Source: an uncultured Lentisphaerota bacterium
Lineage (GTDB): Bacteria; Verrucomicrobiota; Kiritimatiellia; CAIQIC01
Assembly (NCBI GenBank): GCA_903889245.1
Contig: CAISWQ010000049.1
Location: 1 to 49,223 of the forward strand
Direction: 5' to 3'
DNA: 49,223 nucleotides
This document shows positions 44,283 to 49,223 of the stretch, piece by piece. The notes under the pieces are model-generated. The model saw only the letters and a list, made by a program, of their open reading frames with translations, did no database searches and was not told the origin of the DNA. The translations under genes were made by a program, and so were the position numbers. Position 1 is the stretch's first letter. Each line of letters starts with the position of its first letter.

Positions 44283-46148
44283 ATGAAACGACTGCTCGCC
44301 CTCTTGTGCCTCGTCCCGCTGCTGGCCGCGGCGGCGCCGGAAAAGTTCCAGCACTTCATCACGCGCGACGGCGCGCGGCTGATGGAGGGCAACAAGGAGT
44401 TCCGCTTCATCGGCGCGAACATGCCGGGGCTGGTGCTGCCCTACGACTGGACGCTGTTCCTGCCGGAACGGCTGCGCCTGCCGACCCCGTGGGAGCAGGA
44501 GGATGGTTTCCGCACGCTCGACCAGATGAACCTGCGCGTCGTGCGCACGTGGAACCTGCCGATGCGCGGCGCGAAGGCGGACGCCCAACCCTGGCACTAC
44601 GTCACCGGCCCCGGCGAGTTCAACGAGGCGGCATTCCGGTGCGTGGATAGCCTGCTCGCGCTGGCGAACAAGTACGGCGTGCGCGTGATTCTCCCGCTGA
44701 CGGCGGAGTCGGGCGACTACCTCGGCGGCATCGGCACCTACGCCTCGTATCGCGGCAAAAAGCGCGCGGAGTTCTGGACCGATCCGCAGCTCAAGGAGGA
44801 TTACAAGGCGACCGTGCGCCACGTGCTCACACGCGTCAACACCCTCACCGGCGTGCGCTATTGCGATGACAAGGCGATCCTCGCGTGGCAGTTCGGCAAC
44901 GAGATGGACAGCGCGCCCGATGCGTGGCTTGCCGAGATGGCGGCGTTCATGAAGAGCCTCGACAAAAATCACCTCGTCTCCGAGACGCGCCACGTCCCCG
45001 GCCGGGCGAAGATGTTCACCGGCCAGAATATTGATCTTGTGACGCGCCACCTCTACGGCAACTACAAGGGCGTCGGCAGCGGCTGGCCGGCGGCCATCAC
45101 CAAGGAACTGGCGACGCTCAAGGAACCGCGGCCGCTCTACATCGGCGAGTTCGGCCCCTACATTGATGGCAAGGATTTGACGCACGACAACGTCGTCGCC
45201 AAGCTGCGCGACTTCCTCGACTATGTGTGCGCCGAGAAGACGATCTGCGGCGCGCTGATCTGGAGCATGTACTTCCATCACCAGGAGGGCGGCTTCTACT
45301 GGCACCAGATCATGACCTATCCCGCGGTCTGGTCCTATCACTGGCCCGGCTTCCCGAGCGCCGACGCGCAGCGCGAGAGCGAGCTGATGGCCACAATGCG
45401 CGCGGCCGCGTTCAAGATTCAGGGGCTGTCCGTGCCGCCGGTGCCCGTGCCCATCGCGCCGGAGCTGCTGCCGTTCAAGGATGTGCCGCTGTTCTCGTGG
45501 CGCGGCTCCGCCGGTGCGACCGGCTACGACATCGAGCGCGCGCCCGCCGCCGCCGGGCCGTGGCAGGTGCTCGCCGCCAACGTCTGCGATGGCGACGTGG
45601 CCTATCGCCCACTCTTCAGCGACGCGACCGCGCACGCCGGCGAGACGTGGTTCTACCGCGTCACCGCGCGTAGCGCCTCGGGCGCGTCACCGCCCTCGAA
45701 CGTCGTCGGCCCGGTCGCCGTCAAGCGCGTCTGCCTGGTGGATGAGCTCCAGGATTTCTCGCGCTGCCGCGCGAAGTCCGCCGGCCTGAAGCTGAACAAC
45801 GACTACAACGCGCTCTATGCCGAGTTCCTGTTCCGCGCCAAGGGCAGCACCAACGACTGGATCGAGTACGAGGCGCCCGCGCCGATCGAGCGCGTGCGGA
45901 TTGTGGCCTTCCATGCCAAGCAGCCGGTGGACCTGGTCTGCGCCACGTCGGCCGATGGCGCGACGTTCACCCCGCTGGCCGTGGAGCGACAGGCGCGCGT
46001 GCTGCCGAAGATTTCCGGCGGCGCGGCCAGCGGCCAGAACCGGACGCTGCTCGAATACACCCTGACGCCGCCGCCCGGCCAGAAACGCCTGCGCCTCACC
46101 TGGCCCGGCCCCGCCGAACTCGACCGCGTAGAAATTTTCCATCCGTGA
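44283..46148 (+). CDS. GH5-like (mannanase-type) glycosidase with Fn3 and beta-sandwich domains, secreted
   Basis: 621 residues; CGGAGA precedes ATG 44283. Sec signal (1-18). TIM barrel ~20-380: FRFIGANMPGL, AWQFGNEMDS (acid/base E207), TRHLYGN (H256) and LYIGEFG (nucleophile E289), all usual for GH5 endo-beta-mannanases. Residues ~405-485 form a fibronectin-III-like module (GATGYDIERA, TWFYRVTARSASGASPPSN). The last ~130 are a beta-sandwich (NDWIEYEAPAPIERVRI, LRLTWPGPAEL) like a carbohydrate-binding domain. Probably cleaves beta-mannan or a related beta-glycan. Followed 12 bp later by an esterase. Confidence 0.82.
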   Translation: MKRLLALLCLVPLLAAAAPEKFQHFITRDGARLMEGNKEFRFIGANMPGLVLPYDWTLFLPERLRLPTPWEQEDGFRTLDQMNLRVVRTWNLPMRGAKADAQPWHYVTGPGEFNEAAFRCVDSLLALANKYGVRVILPLTAESGDYLGGIGTYASYRGKKRAEFWTDPQLKEDYKATVRHVLTRVNTLTGVRYCDDKAILAWQFGNEMDSAPDAWLAEMAAFMKSLDKNHLVSETRHVPGRAKMFTGQNIDLVTRHLYGNYKGVGSGWPAAITKELATLKEPRPLYIGEFGPYIDGKDLTHDNVVAKLRDFLDYVCAEKTICGALIWSMYFHHQEGGFYWHQIMTYPAVWSYHWPGFPSADAQRESELMATMRAAAFKIQGLSVPPVPVPIAPELLPFKDVPLFSWRGSAGATGYDIERAPAAAGPWQVLAANVCDGDVAYRPLFSDATAHAGETWFYRVTARSASGASPPSNVVGPVAVKRVCLVDELQDFSRCRAKSAGLKLNNDYNALYAEFLFRAKGSTNDWIEYEAPAPIERVRIVAFHAKQPVDLVCATSADGATFTPLAVERQARVLPKISGGAASGQNRTLLEYTLTPPPGQKRLRLTWPGPAELDRVEIFHP

Positions 46149-46160
46149 GCATGAGGCGAA

Positions 46161-47258
46161 ATGAAGAAACAAAATATCATCAGCCTGTTGAGCTTCGTGC
46201 TCATGTTGTCGGGTACGGCCGCGCTGGCGCAGCGCGAGGTTGCGCCGGAGCAGTTGCAGCAGTTGCTCAAGCGGTTCCCGGAGGCCGACGCGAACAAGGA
46301 TGGCGTGCTCTCGATGGAGGAGGCCCGCGCCTACTGGCAAAAGATGAAGGGCAAGCTTGGCGGTAAGGGCAAGGTCGAGGCCACCAAGAATCTGCCCGCG
46401 CCGACGCACGCCAACATTTCCTACGGCCCGCACGAGCGCAACGTGCTCGATCTCTGGCTCGCGAAATCCGCGCAGCCCACGCCGCTCGTGGTCTTCATCC
46501 ACGGTGGCGGCTTCGTGGGTGGCGATAAGTCCAAGGCCAGCCCCGACGCCATCCGCCGCTGTCTCGACGCGGGCGTCTCGTTCATGAGCATCAACTACCG
46601 TTTCCGCGAGAGCGCGCCGATCCAGGACATCCTGCGCGACGCCGCGCGCGCGATCCAGTTCGTCCGGCTCAACGCCGCAAAGTACAACCTCGACCCCAAG
46701 CGCATCGCCTCGCACGGCGGCTCGGCCGGCGCGGGCACCTCGCTCTGGCTCGCGGTCCACGACGACCTCGCCGATCCCAAGAGCAGCGACCCCGTGCTGC
46801 GGCAGTCGTCGCGCATCGCCGCCGTCGGCTGCATGAATGGCCAGGCCACCTACGACATGACCGAATGGGGCAAGCTCATCGGCGAATTCAAGGCCGATTG
46901 GGCGCGCAACGAGGCGGAGGACGTCCAGTTCTACCACTTCAAGAGCCGCGACGATTTCAAGACCGAGGCCGGGAAGAAAATTCTCGCCGATTGCAGCATG
47001 AGCAGCCAGATCACCAAGGATGATCCCCCGATCATCATGACTTGCTCGGTGCCCGATGGCGAGCCGACCAACCGCGGCGAACTGGTCCACCACCCGCGCC
47101 ATGCGCAGGTGATCAAGAAACGCTGCGACGAAACCGGCGTGAAGTGCGAGATTTATCTGCGCGACTCATCGCCCAAGGGCGATGTCATGGCCTTCCTACT
47201 CAAACAACTCGGCGTGGACGTGGAGAAGAAACCGGCCGCCGCGCCTGCGAAGACCTGA
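46161..47258 (+). CDS. Secreted alpha/beta-hydrolase (esterase) with N-terminal EF-hand
   Basis: 365 residues; GAGG precedes ATG 46161. Sec signal (about 1-23), then an EF-hand loop DANKDGVLSMEE (43-54), a linker, and a BD-FAE-like hydrolase: FIHGGGFVGG (HGGG 114-117), ASHGGSAGAG (nucleophile S188, G-G-S rather than G-H-S), and a late HHPRHAQVIKK. The catalytic acid and His were not pinned with certainty. Probably an acetyl- or feruloyl-type esterase on a polysaccharide, with calcium helping structure or attachment. Same operon as the GH5-like gene. Confidence 0.8.
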   Translation: MKKQNIISLLSFVLMLSGTAALAQREVAPEQLQQLLKRFPEADANKDGVLSMEEARAYWQKMKGKLGGKGKVEATKNLPAPTHANISYGPHERNVLDLWLAKSAQPTPLVVFIHGGGFVGGDKSKASPDAIRRCLDAGVSFMSINYRFRESAPIQDILRDAARAIQFVRLNAAKYNLDPKRIASHGGSAGAGTSLWLAVHDDLADPKSSDPVLRQSSRIAAVGCMNGQATYDMTEWGKLIGEFKADWARNEAEDVQFYHFKSRDDFKTEAGKKILADCSMSSQITKDDPPIIMTCSVPDGEPTNRGELVHHPRHAQVIKKRCDETGVKCEIYLRDSSPKGDVMAFLLKQLGVDVEKKPAAAPAKT

Positions 47259-47275
47259 CACCCCGGAACTAATTC

Positions 47276-47366
47276 GCCGGGTCGGAGACCCGGCCTACAA
47301 ACCGCCCGGTGAGGTCACCGGGCCTACACCGAACCGCCCGTTGTAGGCCGCGTGACCTCACGCGGC
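47276..47366. repeat. Three GTAGGCC-type hairpins with differing stems
   Basis: Stems GCCGGGTC/GACCCGGC (47276-47294), GCCCGGTGA/TCACCGGGC (47304-47323) and GCCGCGTGA/TCACGCGGC (47347-47366). The flanks keep GGCCTAC or GTAGGCC while stem bases change in pairs. Relatives at 39426-39494. Part of the 436-bp gene-free gap 47259-47694. Confidence 0.88.
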
Positions 47367-47392
47367 GATCTCCATTACCATCGGAGAAGGAA

Positions 47393-47464
47393 TCACAAAA
47401 TCATGATTACAAAATCATGCAGAGGGGAACGCTCCTCTATGATTTTGTAGTCATGATTTTGTGA
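47393..47464. repeat. Long AT-rich inverted repeat (MITE-like)
   Basis: 26-nt arms 47393-47418 and 47439-47464 pair fully, with one position that is G-U in RNA. Each arm contains CAAAATCATG-type sub-repeats and AATCATGATT. The loop adds AGAGG/CCTCT. Its AT-rich make-up stands out against the GC-rich surroundings. No coding content. Confidence 0.88.
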
Positions 47465-47470
47465 GACTCC

Positions 47471-47670
47471 GTAGCCGCACTCGTGAGAGTGCGGCGCGCT
47501 AAACTCAAGCCCAACTTCAGCTTGCCGGGAGGCTCGCCCTCCCACAGCAGATTAAGCGAGCGGGAGGGCCGAGCGTACTCGCGAGCCGCTTTCCAAGCCT
47601 TGGAAAAGGAACTGTCAATTTTTTCCAATCCTTGGAAAAATACGCCCGTGAACTTTCCAATGCCTGGAAA
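47471..47670. repeat. Duplicated leader block and palindrome array I (3 units)
   Basis: GTA plus hairpin GCCGCACTC/GAGTGCGGC (47474-47495), then 64 bp at 47551-47614 that recur exactly at 49160-49223. Array cores are centred at 47598 (CCAAGCCTTGG), 47630 (CCAATCCTTGG) and 47662 (CCAATGCCTGG), steps 32 and 32. The last core is 33 bp before the FAD-oxidoreductase ATG, with CAGGAGC between them. Confidence 0.92.
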
Positions 47671-47694
47671 CATCCGCCCGCAGCAGGAGCAACC

Positions 47695-49056
47695 ATGAAC
47701 CATGCGACCACTTTTTCCCGCCGGAAATTCTTCGGCAGCGTCGGCGCGGCAGCAGCCGGCGCCGCGGTGCTGCCGCGCGCCGCCGTCGCGGAGGAGGCCG
47801 GGCACGCCCTCACCGCCGATGTGCTGGTGATCGGCGGCGGCACGGCCGGGACGATCGCCGCGCTGCAAGCGGGACGGTTCGGCGCACGGACGATTTTGGT
47901 CGAGGCCGGCAGCCAGCTTGGCGGGACCACGACCACGGCGGGCGTGGATTTCCCCGGCCTGTTTCACGCCTGGGGCAAGCAGGTCATCGCCGGCCTGGGC
48001 TGGGAGCTGGTGCGGCAGGCCGCGGCGCTCAACAGCGACCCGTTGCCGGATTTTTCCGTCCCACCCGGCCGGCAACACTGGAAACATCAGGTCCGCATCT
48101 GCGGCGCGCTCTATGCCACGCTGGCGGAGGAGGCGTGCGTGCTGGCGGGTGTGCAGTTGCGCTATTACGAAGCGCCCGGCGCGATCACGCCTGCGGACAG
48201 CGGCTGGAAAGTCCGACTGGCCGGAAAGGGTACGAACGTGGAGATCACCGCAAAGCAACTGGTGGATTGTACCGGCAACGCGGCGGTGGTCGGGTTGCTG
48301 GGCCTGCCGCGCCAGCGCGAGCGCGAGACGCAGCCGGGCACGCTCATCTTCCGCCTCGGCGGCTATGACGTGCAGAAGCTGGATTTGCCCGCGTTGCAAA
48401 CCAAGCTGGGCGCGGCCATCAAGACGGGCGCGGTCAGGAAGACGGATTGCAATGGCCAGATCGCCGGGTTCCTGCGCAGCGGCGGCGAGAACGCGATGCA
48501 CGTGCCCGGCGCGGATTCCTCCACCGCGGCGCTGCATACACAGACGAACATCGGCGGCCGGGCGGCGCTGCTGCGCATGCTGCGCTTCCTGAAGCCGCTG
48601 CCCGGTTTTGAAAAGCTGCGTATCGAGCGCTTGCAGCCGGAGACCGGCATCCGCGAAACGTACCGCATCGTCGGCGAGGCAACCGTGACCGTGGCTGATT
48701 ATGTGAGCGGCCGCGTCTTCGAGGATGCCATCGCGTATACGTTCTACCCCATTGATCTCCACGTGGAGCACGGCGTGAAGCCGGAGCATTTGAAGGAAGG
48801 CATTGTGCCGACCATTCCTCTGGGCGCGCTCGTGCCGAAAGGCACCAAGAATCTGCTGGTCGCCGGCCGCTGCCTCGGCAGCGACCGCCTCGCGAACTCG
48901 GCGCTGCGTGTACAGGCCTCCTGCATGGCGATGGGCCAGGCCGCCGGCGCGGCGGCCGCGCTCGCCGCACGCGCGGGCTGCACACCGCTGAACGTCCCGC
49001 GGGCCGATTTGCGTCAGACGCTCAAGGCGCACGGCGCGATTGTGCCGGCGGTGTGA
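47695..49056 (+). CDS. FAD-dependent oxidoreductase, Tat-exported
   Basis: 453 residues from ATG 47695 (AGGAGC ahead); upstream in-frame codons only translate the repeat array. Tat leader FSRRKFFGSVGAAAAGAAV. FAD motif VIGGGTAGTIAALQAGR (GGGTAG 47-52) with acidic E67 (LVEAGSQLGG). The C-terminal LLVAGRCLGSDRLANSALRV and GQAAGAAAALAA match the FAD_oxidored family, as in the 42758 product, to which it is a distant relative. Periplasmic oxidation of a sugar or sugar acid is the family-level guess. It is flanked by duplicated leader sequence. Confidence 0.83.
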   Translation: MNHATTFSRRKFFGSVGAAAAGAAVLPRAAVAEEAGHALTADVLVIGGGTAGTIAALQAGRFGARTILVEAGSQLGGTTTTAGVDFPGLFHAWGKQVIAGLGWELVRQAAALNSDPLPDFSVPPGRQHWKHQVRICGALYATLAEEACVLAGVQLRYYEAPGAITPADSGWKVRLAGKGTNVEITAKQLVDCTGNAAVVGLLGLPRQRERETQPGTLIFRLGGYDVQKLDLPALQTKLGAAIKTGAVRKTDCNGQIAGFLRSGGENAMHVPGADSSTAALHTQTNIGGRAALLRMLRFLKPLPGFEKLRIERLQPETGIRETYRIVGEATVTVADYVSGRVFEDAIAYTFYPIDLHVEHGVKPEHLKEGIVPTIPLGALVPKGTKNLLVAGRCLGSDRLANSALRVQASCMAMGQAAGAAAALAARAGCTPLNVPRADLRQTLKAHGAIVPAV

Positions 49057-49086
49057 GGGTCAGCCGCAGGTCTCCGGTTAGGATTG

Positions 49087-49223
49087 GCCGCGTGCTGACG
49101 AACGCGGCTACGCAGCAGATGTAGCCGCACTCGTGAGAGTGCGGCGCGCTGGACACTCGATTAAGCGAGCGGGAGGGCCGAGCGTACTCGCGAGCCGCTT
49201 TCCAAGCCTTGGAAAAGGAACTG
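49087..49223. repeat. Second copy of the leader block with palindrome unit J, cut by the window edge
   Basis: Hairpin GCCGCGT/ACGCGGC (49087-49108). Then 49121-49150 is identical to 47471-47500 and 49160-49223 is identical to 47551-47614. It ends in a CCAAGCCTTGG core (centre 49207) of a new array that runs out of the window. A further + strand gene is expected just downstream. Confidence 0.9.

Noticed and set aside
47632-47694. Upstream start for the second FAD oxidoreductase inside array I
   Set aside because: The added residues only translate palindrome units; ATG 47695 has AGGAGC and a direct Tat leader.
1-49223. Prophage, integron, secretion or defence system
   Set aside because: No integrase, transposase, structural phage, toxin-antitoxin, nuclease or helicase gene is seen; all genes fit glycan use or are isolated hydrolases.
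1-49223. tRNA, rRNA or riboswitch
   Set aside because: No cloverleaf, CCA end or conserved riboswitch core was recognised in the gaps; hairpins seen there belong to repeat families.

Overview
The window is a 49 kb, GC-rich, gene-dense piece of a bacterial chromosome given over almost wholly to secreted carbohydrate-active enzymes and sugar-acid catabolism. Thirty-three of the 34 genes I support lie on the + strand. Many products carry Tat-type (RR) or lipoprotein signals. There is no SusC/SusD pair, no transcription factor, no RNA gene and no transposase. The Tat-exported Gfo/Idh and FAD oxidoreductases, GH106, DUF6259, ceramidase-like and GH99-like proteins, EF-hand enzymes and a very high load of intergenic hairpin repeats suggest a PVC-superphylum bacterium (Verrucomicrobiota, Kiritimatiellota or Lentisphaerota). 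That placement is inference, not proof.

Layout: 1-7811 holds a 5'-cut glucarate-dehydratase-like gene, a lipoprotein esterase, a GH106 rhamnosidase-like enzyme, a COG3618 sugar-lactonase-like hydrolase and a GH20 enzyme. 8035-13532 is a tight operon: Gfo/Idh, MFS permease, SMP-30 lactonase, mannonate dehydratase (uxuA), mutarotase. 13899-19846 is a second: ceramidase-like, beta-helix, CE6-like esterase, SDR, and an uncharacterised family member. 20126-28671 has a large CBM+GH protein, an RraA-like aldolase, an ExuT-like permease, a lipoprotein glycosidase, uxaC and an SDR likely to be the fructuronate reductase. 28896-36918 has a GH141-like beta-helix, a second member of the uncharacterised family, a GH99-like protein, a DUF6259 protein and a GH13 enzyme. 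37115-49056 has a second Gfo/Idh, a lone minus-strand papain-like lipoprotein, an EF-hand sulfatase, a GH10 xylanase, two FAD oxidoreductases, a GH5-like protein and an EF-hand esterase.

Together these fit breakdown of a rhamnose-, xylose- and uronate-bearing, partly acetylated and sulfated polysaccharide (glucuronoxylan, ulvan-like or pectic glycan). Freed glucuronate would be imported and converted to 2-keto-3-deoxygluconate by UxaC, the SDR and UxuA.

The most striking non-coding signal is a family of palindrome arrays (core TTTTCCAAGGCTTGGAAAA). I count 33 units at ten intergenic sites. They are spaced 31 or 32 bp centre to centre in 20 of 23 steps, sit only in gaps that precede gene starts, and read as polar elements present in both orientations. 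At least four other hairpin repeat families share the same gaps; one appears to supply the start region of one gene and the stop codon of another.
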